A DNA stretch of 64,000 nucleotides from Mobiluncus sp963511525 (GCF_963511525.1 NZ_CAUPIY010000009.1:1-64000); one strand, 5' to 3'; counted from the first letter of the stretch, positions 44,800 to 53,468 are shown. The notes: a model not told the origin generated them from the letters alone. Program-made: numbers and translations.

Positions 44800-45944
44800 T
44801 TTGTCACTTCCATCTCGAGAGGGATGTTGATGTGTAACACCCAATGCTCCCCGGTCTGTCCCGCCTCAAGGACACCACCTGAAATATGAAGTTGCTCCCC
44901 CAAAAGTTTCAAGCCCCTGCCGCTGCTCAACACCGGATTGGCAGAGAAAGAACTAATTGAATTCATCATCGTGAAATCTACTATCCCCTCCGTATAGTCA
45001 ACCTCAATAGACACACGACACGGCTTTTCAGGGTTGCCGTACTTTATCAAATTCGTCAGGGCTTCACGGACACATTCACGCAACAAGCTGGTGACGGCGG
45101 TACTCAGTGTGCCCAGGTTCTCAGGGTAGGTGTCGATTTCTACGTTGAAGCCAAATCCCGTCGCGACGTCTCTAGCCGTATCTAGCGTGGTGGCGAGGGG
45201 TGTGGGGATTGCTTTCAGTGTAGGGTTTTGTCCCAGCACACTTAATGTTCTTCGCAGTTCGCTGAGGGCTCGCACAGACTCTCCATGCAGCAACTCCAAG
45301 CGTAGTCTGGTTTCCTCACTTGTTTCGGGGGAACCCTTAGCATCTTCCAATAGTTTGGCCGACAGGGTTGTCAATCGGGAGAGCGTTCCTGCCGTATAGT
45401 TGTGCAACTCTGCTGACAATTCCTGCTTGGTCTGTAATTGAGCTAATTCGTAACGGTGTTGTTCCATCACCGAATGTATGTTCAGTCGCAAATTTTCTTC
45501 AATGTACTGGCGCAACACAAAACCTGCCCCGAGAGCAAAAAGCAGGAGCAAGGCGTAAAAAACGCTGGCAATCGTATTGTATTTACCAGCAAAACCAATC
45601 AATATCGCAAGTGAACTGACGAGCGTTGCAATCAAGCTTTGCTTCCACCAGCCGCGCCAAGACCAGTCAAAAATCACCGGAATCGTCAAGTACACCACCA
45701 GACCAAATTCAACCGTGGGAACCACATTCATAGCAACGACTGCAGCAATAAAAACCCATCCACCTACGCGAGGGGAAAATATGTAGCCAAGGAAAACTAC
45801 GAATCCGATTAGTTCACCTAAAACACTCCAGGGGTTGTCACGAATTCGGGTAATGCTGAAGTCAAGAACAACACCAAGGAACAGCACAGCTAAAAGAATC
45901 TTATTCCTGGAAATCCAGGATAAACAAGGTTTTGTAAGGTGCAA
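44796..45944 (-). CDS. Sensor histidine kinase, six-span
   Basis: A 382-residue kinase. Six membrane segments occupy about residues 14-145, with almost no extracellular loop. A coiled stretch leads to the HisKA_3-type phosphoacceptor helix SAELHNYTAGTLSRL (His181), then an HATPase domain with CVREALTNLIKYG and SSGRGLKLLGEQL. The membrane-only sensor is the layout found in kinases that read lipids, envelope stress or small peptides. The start is TTG at 45944 with GGAGGG upstream. A 45-residue peptide gene ends 25 bp upstream on the same strand. Confidence 0.85.
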   Translation of the reverse strand: MHLTKPCLSWISRNKILLAVLFLGVVLDFSITRIRDNPWSVLGELIGFVVFLGYIFSPRVGGWVFIAAVVAMNVVPTVEFGLVVYLTIPVIFDWSWRGWWKQSLIATLVSSLAILIGFAGKYNTIASVFYALLLLFALGAGFVLRQYIEENLRLNIHSVMEQHRYELAQLQTKQELSAELHNYTAGTLSRLTTLSAKLLEDAKGSPETSEETRLRLELLHGESVRALSELRRTLSVLGQNPTLKAIPTPLATTLDTARDVATGFGFNVEIDTYPENLGTLSTAVTSLLRECVREALTNLIKYGNPEKPCRVSIEVDYTEGIVDFTMMNSISSFSANPVLSSGRGLKLLGEQLHISGGVLEAGQTGEHWVLHINIPLEMEVTK

Positions 45945-45969
45945 ACTTCCCTCCCCATGATGCTTAGAC

Positions 45970-46107
45970 TCAGCATAGCTGGGGAATGATGTCGCAGATT
46001 GTGATTTCAGAGTGTTCCTCGGCGATCAAGTCGCTTTGCGGCAGACAGGCTCCGAGAGTCAGACCCACGGTGCCTAGAAAAGCAATTTGAACAGCAATAA
46101 TACGCAT
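45970..46107 (-). CDS. Small secreted peptide or lipopeptide upstream of the two-component pair
   Basis: A 45-codon gene with the ribosome binding site GAGGAAG 5 nt before its ATG. Residues 1-20 form a hydrophobic signal-like stretch (MRIIAVQIAFLGTVGLTLGA) ending in a lipobox-like LGAC (Cys21). The remaining mature part is acidic and ends SEITICDIIPQLC, with Cys38 and the C-terminal Cys45. Only 25 bp separate it from the kinase start, so peptide, kinase and regulator look like one operon. It could be a pheromone or autoinducer precursor sensed by the kinase, or a tiny lipoprotein accessory. I do not recognise a known family. Confidence 0.6.
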   Translation of the reverse strand: MRIIAVQIAFLGTVGLTLGACLPQSDLIAEEHSEITICDIIPQLC

Positions 46108-46165
46108 CAAAGCTTCCTCGTAAAGACGTTTAAACGCACTCTATCGGAATCGTCTCTGAGGTGGA

Positions 46166-46185
46166 ATACCCCAATTTTGGGATAT
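46166..46185. promoter_or_regulatory. Palindromic operator candidate between divergent transcription units
   Basis: ATACCCCAATTTTGGGATAT is a 20-bp palindrome with one mismatched pair. It sits midway in the 159-bp gap between the peptide-kinase-regulator operon and the divergent gene at 46267, where a shared regulator would bind. Assignment to the neighbouring response regulator is inference. Confidence 0.45.
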
Positions 46186-46266
46186 TTTCATGACTGCAGT
46201 TTTGCCCTAGTGTGGGAGGTGACGGTCAAACCGGCCATAAATTCGTGTGAAAAGAGGGGCTTTGCA

Positions 46267-46905
46267 ATGATTAATGTTGGTTCGTTCCAAGGGACGTCGA
46301 TGCCTAATGTCAGTCCTCACGTTTCGACCGCGCAGGGCTTTCAGAAATCGATGGAAACGACCTCATCAGTGACTGTTTCCCCAGGTGGGGTGGAAGCCTG
46401 GGGAACTAAGGTCGATCTGAGCTATATGTTTGACAAGCTTGAAAAGCACGGGTTTATCAGTGCGGATGAGCGAGCCTATTTGACACAGAAAGTTACTGAT
46501 CGCAGCCAAATTTATAAGGCGGTCTCTGATTTGAAGGGGCCTGGTTTGGCGGCCAATGCAGCATACAAAATGCAGGAAGGTGTTTTGCTGCCTAACGGTG
46601 TTTTAACTTTGGCAGATGACCGAAGGACGGTGCAGCGTTTGGCGCAGTTGACGCGTTACGAAGTTCAAACCATTGAGGCCGCGCAGGGGTCAGATATGGG
46701 CATCGGTCAAATCGGGATGTTAGCAACAACTGTTGCGTTGTCAAAGGAAAAAGGTATCATCAGCGGCGAGCTGGGCTTGAAAGATTTTAATATGCTGAAA
46801 AACTGGTTTAAAGAAAACGGTAAACCTGGAAGCAGCGAGTTCATCGAAACCCAGGAAATGCTCAGTAAGCTTTATGACCTTCTAGCCAGCAAAGACAAGC
46901 ATTAG
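46267..46905 (+). CDS. Unknown 212-residue protein divergent from the peptide/kinase operon
   Basis: I do not recognise this protein. The first ~45 residues are Ser/Thr/Val/Gly-rich without a hydrophobic signal; residues ~50-212 look helical (LSYMFDKLEKHGFISADERA; ELGLKDFNMLKNWFKE). It contains no cysteine. The ATG at 46267 has GAGGGG 8 nt upstream; a TTG 60 codons upstream has no ribosome binding site and would cover the promoter region. Codon usage is less GC-rich than the housekeeping genes. Its divergent position suggests control by the adjacent response regulator. Confidence 0.7.
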   Translation: MINVGSFQGTSMPNVSPHVSTAQGFQKSMETTSSVTVSPGGVEAWGTKVDLSYMFDKLEKHGFISADERAYLTQKVTDRSQIYKAVSDLKGPGLAANAAYKMQEGVLLPNGVLTLADDRRTVQRLAQLTRYEVQTIEAAQGSDMGIGQIGMLATTVALSKEKGIISGELGLKDFNMLKNWFKENGKPGSSEFIETQEMLSKLYDLLASKDKH

Positions 46906-47058
46906 GTCGCACACTTATACACATCTGTCTAGGCTTCGATTCCAGTTCAAATTGGTGTTCATCAGCAATTATAGAGGCATCAGAAACTGCTTGAACTGTT
47001 AGTCTGTGAACGCCGGCGTTGTATTGCCGGGTGGTGTCACCAAGACACCAAGGAATAC

Positions 47059-48342
47059 CTATGACCCGGAAATCTGGAAACGGAGCTTTTCCGGCGGGTC
47101 GGGGTGCAGCCAGATGGGGGGAATCTCCATCATCGTGTGGGCCCCTGACCAGCCAGCTTGCCCGGCACGGTAAGCCGCCCGGGCTGCTGCCACCATGACG
47201 TAGGCGGTGAACTCGGGGTTATCATCCATGTCGATTTCCAACTTAATCTGTTCGTTGATGCCTTGGGAGGTCGAAGCGCGCGACAAAATCAGCCCGGCGT
47301 GGGTCAGCCGCGAGTGATACTCGCGCATTTCGTCGGGGCTTAAGAACGTGACCTGGGTGTCGTAGTCGGCGAACCAGCCCGGCATGGCGATGATTTCCTC
47401 ACGTAGCTGTTCCTTGTCATAGGCCGGGTCAGCCACTACGTAGCACTCCATATAGTGCAGGGCTTTGCGGGAATCATCATAGATCGGTTCCCCATTCAAT
47501 ACTGCCGTGAGGGGATCCTCTTTGGGAACCTGGTACGCCACCGCATCTAACACACCGTCAAAGGCGCGAATCGCGTTGGACCACTGCATGGAAATCCCGC
47601 GCCCCCAAAATGTGTAGGTTTTCGTTTTCGGGAACAGGGAGTCAGAGATGACCCGGAACATTGACATCAGGCCGGGTTCCCACCCCACCGCGCACAAAGA
47701 CACGTGTTTGGCGGATTGCCCCGCCTGGTCCACCGCCGCGAAATAGTCGGGGAAGGGCTGGTAGACGGGCTGGAAAACGGGTTCTTTGATGAACGCCGGC
47801 AGCATCATGCCCGAAACTTCGTGGATGGCTTCATCAGGGTTTTCCTCCTCAGTCGTGCCGGGTGCCGCGTTTGTGTCCGGCGGTGCGTCTGGAGTTGCCT
47901 CAGGCGTGCCAGCCTCTTGTTCTATGCCCGCCGCAGCGTCACGAGCCGCCTGGCGTTCGGCGATGTCTTTCGCCATCCGTTCGAGCTCCTCCAGGCGGAA
48001 CTGGCGTTTCGCTTCGACTTCTTCGGCGGTGGGTGGTTTGCCGCGCAAGGGGTGGGCGTCGACCGTGTGGAAATACTGGGCCAGCTGGGGGGTTTCTTGC
48101 TGTAGGTTCGTCGCTACGGTGTCGCAGATAATGACGACGTCGATACGATCGGCGAACTGGGCTACGGTATCGGTGGGGTAGACCTTGGCGTAGGCGTTTT
48201 GGAGTTTTTGCGGGTCGCGTTTGGAAAAAATCGCCACTAGCTCCAGGTCACGGCACTTGCTGACCGCTTTGGCGGCCGCCTTGCCATAGTTGCCGAATCC
48301 GACCACTCCGACGCGAATACGTGTGTCTTCATGCTGTGTCAT
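47059..48342 (-). CDS. ddh: meso-Diaminopimelate D-dehydrogenase with a large insertion
   Basis: A 427-residue relative of NADPH-dependent diaminopimelate dehydrogenase, which makes meso-DAP in one step for lysine or cell-wall synthesis. The start RVGVVGFGNYGKAAAKAVSK, then LVAIFSKRDP, the middle VSLCAVGWEPGLMSMFRV, and FVMVAAARAAYRAGQAGWSG-like C-terminus match the Corynebacterium enzyme (~320 residues). About 95 extra residues, rich in Glu, Ala and Pro, sit between HTVDAHP and DYFAAVDQ. The ATG at 48342 has GGGGG 5 nt upstream; an ATG four codons earlier lacks one. Confidence 0.85.
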   Translation of the reverse strand: MTQHEDTRIRVGVVGFGNYGKAAAKAVSKCRDLELVAIFSKRDPQKLQNAYAKVYPTDTVAQFADRIDVVIICDTVATNLQQETPQLAQYFHTVDAHPLRGKPPTAEEVEAKRQFRLEELERMAKDIAERQAARDAAAGIEQEAGTPEATPDAPPDTNAAPGTTEEENPDEAIHEVSGMMLPAFIKEPVFQPVYQPFPDYFAAVDQAGQSAKHVSLCAVGWEPGLMSMFRVISDSLFPKTKTYTFWGRGISMQWSNAIRAFDGVLDAVAYQVPKEDPLTAVLNGEPIYDDSRKALHYMECYVVADPAYDKEQLREEIIAMPGWFADYDTQVTFLSPDEMREYHSRLTHAGLILSRASTSQGINEQIKLEIDMDDNPEFTAYVMVAAARAAYRAGQAGWSGAHTMMEIPPIWLHPDPPEKLRFQISGS

Positions 48343-48493
48343 CGCTGCCCCCATTGGCTCGTGCGTGTCACAATTTTAGCGTTAATTGACTAAAAATTGG
48401 GGAAATCGAGGCGTGGTAACGTTTTTGAAAAGTCAGGACTGCTTTTAAATGCAATTCAAGTTCGCTAGCTGCCCAAAGTTGTTTCCTGAAAAA

Positions 48494-48528
48494 GCCCGGT
48501 TTTTCATGCGAACAGGACAAAACCGGGC
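48494..48528. promoter_or_regulatory. Inverted repeat in the leader of the oxidoreductase operon
   Basis: GCCCGGTTTT (48494-48503) and AAAACCGGGC (48519-48528) form 10-bp perfect arms around a 15-nt centre, 20 bp upstream of the first gene. It could be an operator or a leader hairpin. No T-run follows the right arm. Confidence 0.45.
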
Positions 48529-48548
48529 GGACAACATAGGCTCGAAAC

Positions 48549-49115
48549 ATGGTTGAAATTCGAGTACACGGTCGCGGTGGTCAGGGTGTGGTTACCGCTT
48601 CCGATTTAATGGCTTACGCGGCTTTTGCTGACGGCCACCACGCCCAAGCCTTCCCGTCTTTCGGGTCGGAACGGACCGGGGCTCCCGTCGTGAGCTATTG
48701 CCGGATTGAAGATAGAGAAATTCGCTCCCGGGAACCCATCTTGGATCCCGATATAGTCATCGTCCAAGACCCGACCTTGCTGGCCATTATGGATCCGTTT
48801 TCGGGGCTGAAAGACGACGGATACGCGCTGGTTAACTCCCAAAAGACTGCCGCTGAACTGGGCGTGCCTGAGCTGGAGGCGAGGCTGCCGCGGGGTCACT
48901 TTATGGCGATGCCCGCCTCTGAAATCGCCCTGGAAAAGCTGGGACGTCCCCTGCCGAACGCAGTTTTGCTGGGAGGGTTGGCGGCTCTGACCGGGATTAT
49001 CAAATTGGAATCGGTCGAGGATGCCATCCGCGGCAAGTTCAAAGGCAAAGTTGGCGACTCCAACGTGGAGGCCGCCGCCGCGGCCTACGAATACGTGAAA
49101 GCACACATGGCCTGA
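48549..49115 (+). CDS. porG: 2-Oxoacid:acceptor oxidoreductase, gamma subunit
   Basis: A 188-residue gamma subunit of a ferredoxin-dependent 2-oxoacid (probably pyruvate) oxidoreductase. The N-terminus VEIRVHGRGGQGVVTASDLM, then FPSFGSERTGAPVVSY and NAVLLGGLAALTGI are canonical. It begins a compact four-gene operon (gamma, alpha, beta, electron-transfer), with the next start 65 bp on. The complex converts pyruvate and CoA to acetyl-CoA and CO2, passing electrons to ferredoxin. Confidence 0.9.
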   Translation: MVEIRVHGRGGQGVVTASDLMAYAAFADGHHAQAFPSFGSERTGAPVVSYCRIEDREIRSREPILDPDIVIVQDPTLLAIMDPFSGLKDDGYALVNSQKTAAELGVPELEARLPRGHFMAMPASEIALEKLGRPLPNAVLLGGLAALTGIIKLESVEDAIRGKFKGKVGDSNVEAAAAAYEYVKAHMA

Positions 49116-49180
49116 GAGACGCCAACGCTACCGGGACGGTGTGGTGCGCCCCGGACTTGAGAGTAAAAGGAAGAAGAAAA

Positions 49181-50539
49181 ATGCTGAAACAAATCGAAGG
49201 CTCCCAGGCGATTGCCCGAGCCGTCGCGGCTTGCCAGCCCAACGTGGTTGCCGCCTACCCCATCAGTCCCCAAACCCACATCGTCGAGGCCCTATCCGCC
49301 CTGGTGAAGTCCGGGCAGCTGGAACATTGCGAATATGTCAACGTCGAGAGCGAGTTTGCGGCCATGAGTGCCTGTATCGGCTCTTCGGCGGTGGGGGCGC
49401 GTTCCTACACCGCCACCGCTTCACAAGGGTTGCTCTATATGGTCGAGGCCGTATATAACGCTGCCGGTCTGGGTTTTCCCATCGTCATGACCGTGGCGAA
49501 CCGGGCCATTGGCGCGCCCATCAACATTTGGAATGATCACAGCGACTCGATGAGCCAGCGCGATTCGGGGTGGATACAACTGTTCGCCGAAAACAATCAG
49601 GAGGCCGCGGACCTGCACGTACAGGCGTTCCGCATCGCGGAGGAACTCAGCGTTCCGGTGATGGTGTGCATGGATGGCTTTATTTTGACCCACGCGGTCG
49701 AACAGGTCGACCTGCCGGAACCGGAACAGGTCAAACAGTTCCTGCCGCCCTACGAACCGCGTCAGGTACTGGATCCCGACGACCCGCTGTCTATCGGGGC
49801 GATGGTCGGCCCCGAAGCCTTCACCGAGGTGCGCTACATCGCCCACCACAAGATGCTCCAGGCCCTCGACCTCATCCCCCAGGTCCAGTCCGATTTTAAG
49901 AGTATTTTCGGGCGAGACTCCGGCGGTCTGCTGCACACTTACCGTTGTGAGGACGCCGAAACCATTATCGTGGCGTTGGGCTCCGTGGTCGGCACGCTAA
50001 AGGACGTGGTGGACCAGCGGCGCGAGAACGGCGAAAAGATTGGCATTATGTCCCTCGTGTCCTTCCGGCCCTTCCCGTTTGCAGCTATCCGCGAGGTGTT
50101 GCAGAACGCGAAGCGCGTGGTGTGTGTCGAAAAGGCTTTCCAGCTGGGGATTGGCGGGATTGTTTCCTCCGAGCTGCGCGCGGCGATGCGCGGCCTGCCG
50201 TTTACCTGTTATGAAGTCATCGCCGGGCTGGGTGGCCGCAACATCACCAAGAATTCACTGCACGCCATGCTGGATCAGGCCGTAGCGGATACCCTCGAGC
50301 CCCTGACCTTCATGGACCTGGATATGGAACTGGTGCGAGGGGAACTGGAGCGGGAGGCCGCGACCCGGCGCTCCGGCGCTTTTGCCACCAACGTGCAACG
50401 CGAACGGGTGCTGCGCGCCAACGCCAAAATTGCCGAGTCCGGGCCGAAACCCAAGGCGGACAAGGTCGGCAACCCGCGCGTGGCTTCCCCGTCCATCAAG
50501 CAAAACGCCGTGTCGGTAGATCCCGATCAGGCTGAATAA
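49181..50539 (+). CDS. porA: 2-Oxoacid:acceptor oxidoreductase, alpha subunit
   Basis: A 452-residue alpha subunit. AAYPISPQTHIVEALS, YVNVESEFAAMSACIGSSAV and TATASQGLLYMVE are the pyrimidine-binding family motifs; IWNDHSDSMSQRDSGW is typical of pyruvate:ferredoxin oxidoreductases. The C-terminal ~60 residues are an extension of low complexity. The ATG at 49181 has AAAAGGAAG upstream; an open frame 14 codons earlier lacks a site. Assignment to pyruvate rather than another 2-oxoacid rests mainly on the beta subunit. Confidence 0.92.
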   Translation: MLKQIEGSQAIARAVAACQPNVVAAYPISPQTHIVEALSALVKSGQLEHCEYVNVESEFAAMSACIGSSAVGARSYTATASQGLLYMVEAVYNAAGLGFPIVMTVANRAIGAPINIWNDHSDSMSQRDSGWIQLFAENNQEAADLHVQAFRIAEELSVPVMVCMDGFILTHAVEQVDLPEPEQVKQFLPPYEPRQVLDPDDPLSIGAMVGPEAFTEVRYIAHHKMLQALDLIPQVQSDFKSIFGRDSGGLLHTYRCEDAETIIVALGSVVGTLKDVVDQRRENGEKIGIMSLVSFRPFPFAAIREVLQNAKRVVCVEKAFQLGIGGIVSSELRAAMRGLPFTCYEVIAGLGGRNITKNSLHAMLDQAVADTLEPLTFMDLDMELVRGELEREAATRRSGAFATNVQRERVLRANAKIAESGPKPKADKVGNPRVASPSIKQNAVSVDPDQAE

Positions 50540-50559
50540 TCTGGAACAGAGGAGAAAAA

Positions 50560-51711
50560 ATGACTGAAATCACTCAATCTGCACAGACCGAAATTCCGGC
50601 TCGCGAACAGGTCAAGTTCTATCAAGTCGGCTCGTTCGCGGTGGGCAACCGTTTGGCGGACCTGCAGTGGCGTTCCCTGCAATCCGACCCGAACCGGAAA
50701 AACTCCCTGACCTCCGGACACCGCGCCTGCCAGGGCTGCGGCGAAGCGCTGGGAGCCCGCTACGCTATCGATACCGCTTCGACCGCTGCCAAAGGCAAGA
50801 TGGTGGCTATCAACGCGACCGGGTGCTTGGAAGTGTTTTCCACCCCGTACCCGGAAACCGCGTGGACGATTCCGTGGATGCACTCCCTGTTCGGCAACGC
50901 TGCCGCCGTGGCGGCCGGAGCGGCCGCGGGTTTGAAAGCGATGGGTAAGGACGATATTCGCGTCGTCGCCCAAGGCGGGGACGGCGGTACTGTTGATATT
51001 GGCATGGCTTGCCTGTCCGGGATGTTTGAACGTAACGATGATGTCCTGTTTGTCTGTTACGACAACGAAGCCTATATGAACACCGGGGTACAGCGTTCCG
51101 GCGCGACCCCCCCGGCGGCGCGTACTGCGACGACCCAGCCGGTCGGTGAACATCCCGGTAACGTGTTTACCCAAGGTAAAGACATGCCGCGGATTGCGAT
51201 GGCCCACGAGATTCCTTACGTCGCCACCGCGACCGTCGCGGATTTGCGTGACCTGGAATACAAGGTGCAAAAGGCCATGACCTACCGTGGGGCGCGCTAC
51301 CTGCATGTTTTGGTGCCCTGTCCGTTGGGGTGGGGCTCCAACTCGAACCTGACGGTCACCTTGGCCCGTCTGGCCATTCAGACCGGGTTATTCCCGGTGT
51401 ATGAAGCGGAGAACGGAGAGATTACTTCCGTCACCAAGATTCGCCGTCCCGCCCCGGTCGAGGCGTACTTAAAGCCGCAGCGCCGTTTTGCTCACGTGTT
51501 CAAAGGGCCGGATTCGCGCGAAGTGTTGGCGCGGATTCAAGCCATCGCGGACCGCAATATTAAACGGTACGGCTTGATTGAGATGGATTCGCTGGACGAG
51601 GACGTGCGGGAACGCATCTTGAGCGCCCCCGACGATCCGGCCGGTCGTTTTGCCGCGGCGCTGCCCGGACGGCAGGCAATGGACGTGAGCAACGAACCCG
51701 AAACCGACTAA
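50560..51711 (+). CDS. porB: 2-Oxoacid:acceptor oxidoreductase, beta subunit (TPP-binding)
   Basis: A 383-residue beta subunit holding thiamine pyrophosphate and one [4Fe-4S] cluster. Cluster cysteines appear as CQGCGEALG, ATGCLE and VPCPLGWG. The TPP motif is GGDGGTVDIGMACLSGMFER, then CYDNEAYMNTGVQRSGATP, which closely resembles archaeal PorB (pyruvate synthase). Extensions of ~40 residues at each end exceed the usual ~310-residue length. Confidence 0.93.
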   Translation: MTEITQSAQTEIPAREQVKFYQVGSFAVGNRLADLQWRSLQSDPNRKNSLTSGHRACQGCGEALGARYAIDTASTAAKGKMVAINATGCLEVFSTPYPETAWTIPWMHSLFGNAAAVAAGAAAGLKAMGKDDIRVVAQGGDGGTVDIGMACLSGMFERNDDVLFVCYDNEAYMNTGVQRSGATPPAARTATTQPVGEHPGNVFTQGKDMPRIAMAHEIPYVATATVADLRDLEYKVQKAMTYRGARYLHVLVPCPLGWGSNSNLTVTLARLAIQTGLFPVYEAENGEITSVTKIRRPAPVEAYLKPQRRFAHVFKGPDSREVLARIQAIADRNIKRYGLIEMDSLDEDVRERILSAPDDPAGRFAAALPGRQAMDVSNEPETD

Positions 51712-51753
51712 CGGGCGCCCGGAACCTATTGAAGAAGTTAGAGGAAAACGAAG

Positions 51754-53403
51754 ATGACACAAGCCAAAGCTGAACTGAAGAAAGACGAGACCATTCCTTT
51801 TGCGATTACCCTCGAGGTCGGTTCTTCCCTTGAGAACGAAACCGGTTCGTGGCGCACCGAACGGCCCGTCTATGTGAGCAACCTGCCGCCGTGCAACAAG
51901 GCTTGCCCGGCCGGCGAAAACTGCCAACGGTGGCTGTTTTATGCCGAAGAAGGCAAGTATCGCCAGGCCTGGGAACAGATGATGGCCGACAACCCGCTGC
52001 CGGCGGTGATGGGACGCGTGTGCTACCACCCTTGTCAGACCGCCTGCAACCGCGGCATGGTGGACGAAGCGGTGGGTATCAACGCGATTGAACGCTTCGT
52101 GGGGGACAAAGCCCTGCTGGAGGGGTGGACGGTCGGCCTGCTCGCCCCGGAAAGCGGCAAGAAAGTGCTGGTGGTGGGGGCGGGTCCCTCCGGGCTGTCC
52201 GCCGCCTACCATCTGCGTCGGATCGGTCACACCGTCACGGTGCGAGACGCCGGTCCGATGGCGGGAGGCATGATGCGGTTCGGGATTCCCTCCTACCGGC
52301 TGCCGCGCGGCATCCTGGACCAGGAAGTGAAGCGCATCGCGGACATGGGGGTCACTTTCGAGTTCAACTCGAAGGTGGAGAACGTGGCCGAAGTCGCCGG
52401 CGATTTTGATGCCGTGTTCCTGGCTATCGGTGCCCAGATGGGGCGTCACGCCGACATTCCCGCCGGGGATTCCGCGAAGGTCATGGACGCGGTGGATATG
52501 TTGGCGGACATGGAAAACGACGAGAAACCGATGTTGGGACGCCGGGTCGTCATTTACGGCGGCGGAAACACGGCCGTGGATGCGGCTCGTACCGCGAAAC
52601 GCCTGGGCGCCGAGGAAGCGATCATTGTGTATCGCCGGACTCGCGACCGCGCCCCCGCCCACGATTCGGAAATCATGGAGGCCGAGGAAGAAGGCGTCAT
52701 GATGAAGTGGCTGTCCACGATTAAGCACGTGGACGGCGGGGCTATCAAGATTGAGAAAATGGTGTTGAACGAGGACGGTTTCCCGGTCGGCACCGGCGAG
52801 TATGAGGAGCTGGGCGCCGATTCCGTCATTATGGCACTGGGTCAGGAAACCGATTTGGGTATCGTCGAGAACGCTCCCGGTATCGAGATTGAAAAAGGCG
52901 TGGTAAAGGTCGATTCCCGCATGATGACCGGGATGAAAGGCGTGTTCGCCGGGGGCGACATGGTGCCCTCCGAGCGTACCGTCACCATCGCCATTGGCCA
53001 CGGCAAGAAGGCCGCCCGCTGTATCGACGCCTATCTCCACGGCGAGGAATACCGGGCGGGGGACAAAGCCCCCGATGCCTCCATCAAAAATATGAACACC
53101 TGGTACTATGCGGATGCTCCCCGCCGGATTCGCGACAAGATTGAGGGGCCGCGCCGCGCCTCGACTTTCGACGAAGTCGTGCAGGGCCTGGACGAAGAAT
53201 CGGCCGTATTCGAGGCTCGCCGCTGCATGAGCTGCGGAAACTGTTTCGGGTGCGACAACTGTTTCGGGGTCTGTCCGGACAACGCCATCACCAAGATTCG
53301 ACCCACCGATTACGTATTCAAATACGACTACTGCAAGGGCTGCGGCATCTGCGCCGAAGAATGCCCGTGCGGGGCGATTTCGATGGTTCCCGAAAATATT
53401 TAG
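51754..53403 (+). CDS. GltD-like NAD(P)H:ferredoxin module fused to 2[4Fe-4S] ferredoxin domain
   Basis: A 549-residue electron-transfer protein. N-terminal cysteines (CNKACPAGENC; CYHPCQTAC) match the cluster-binding part of glutamate synthase small chain. FAD motif VLVVGAGPSGLSAAYHLRRI and NADPH motif VVIYGGGNTAVDAARTAKRL with the following YRRTRDRAP are intact. The last ~70 residues form a ferredoxin domain (CMSCGNCFGCDNCFGVCPDN; CKGCGICAEECPCGAI), corresponding to PorD plus extra cysteines. It likely links pyruvate oxidation to NAD(P)H through ferredoxin-type clusters. Confidence 0.88.
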   Translation: MTQAKAELKKDETIPFAITLEVGSSLENETGSWRTERPVYVSNLPPCNKACPAGENCQRWLFYAEEGKYRQAWEQMMADNPLPAVMGRVCYHPCQTACNRGMVDEAVGINAIERFVGDKALLEGWTVGLLAPESGKKVLVVGAGPSGLSAAYHLRRIGHTVTVRDAGPMAGGMMRFGIPSYRLPRGILDQEVKRIADMGVTFEFNSKVENVAEVAGDFDAVFLAIGAQMGRHADIPAGDSAKVMDAVDMLADMENDEKPMLGRRVVIYGGGNTAVDAARTAKRLGAEEAIIVYRRTRDRAPAHDSEIMEAEEEGVMMKWLSTIKHVDGGAIKIEKMVLNEDGFPVGTGEYEELGADSVIMALGQETDLGIVENAPGIEIEKGVVKVDSRMMTGMKGVFAGGDMVPSERTVTIAIGHGKKAARCIDAYLHGEEYRAGDKAPDASIKNMNTWYYADAPRRIRDKIEGPRRASTFDEVVQGLDEESAVFEARRCMSCGNCFGCDNCFGVCPDNAITKIRPTDYVFKYDYCKGCGICAEECPCGAISMVPENI

Positions 53404-53468
53404 ACCCGTTTTGCGGGTCCCGGCTCGGTCAAGGTTTTGTAAAAACTTGGCCGAGCCGGCGAGTTTTT
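53404..53468 (+). terminator. Terminator(s) after the oxidoreductase operon
   Basis: A small hairpin GACCCG-TTTTG-CGGGTC overlaps the stop region, then a long imperfect stem (CCGGCTCGG at 53420-53428 with CCGAGCCGG at 53451-53459, extended by the AAGTTTT-type inner part) is followed by GAGTTTTTAG. This is a strong intrinsic terminator. Confidence 0.85.

Noticed and set aside
46912..46932. Match to the end of the Tn5 mosaic end (CTTATACACATCT)
   Set aside because: Only 13 of 19 bases match and no transposon is nearby; probably chance, although a library artefact cannot be excluded from sequence alone.
51469..53040. 523-codon minus-strand frame opposite the oxidoreductase genes
   Set aside because: Caused by codon bias of the real plus-strand genes; His/Gly-rich and spans two genes.
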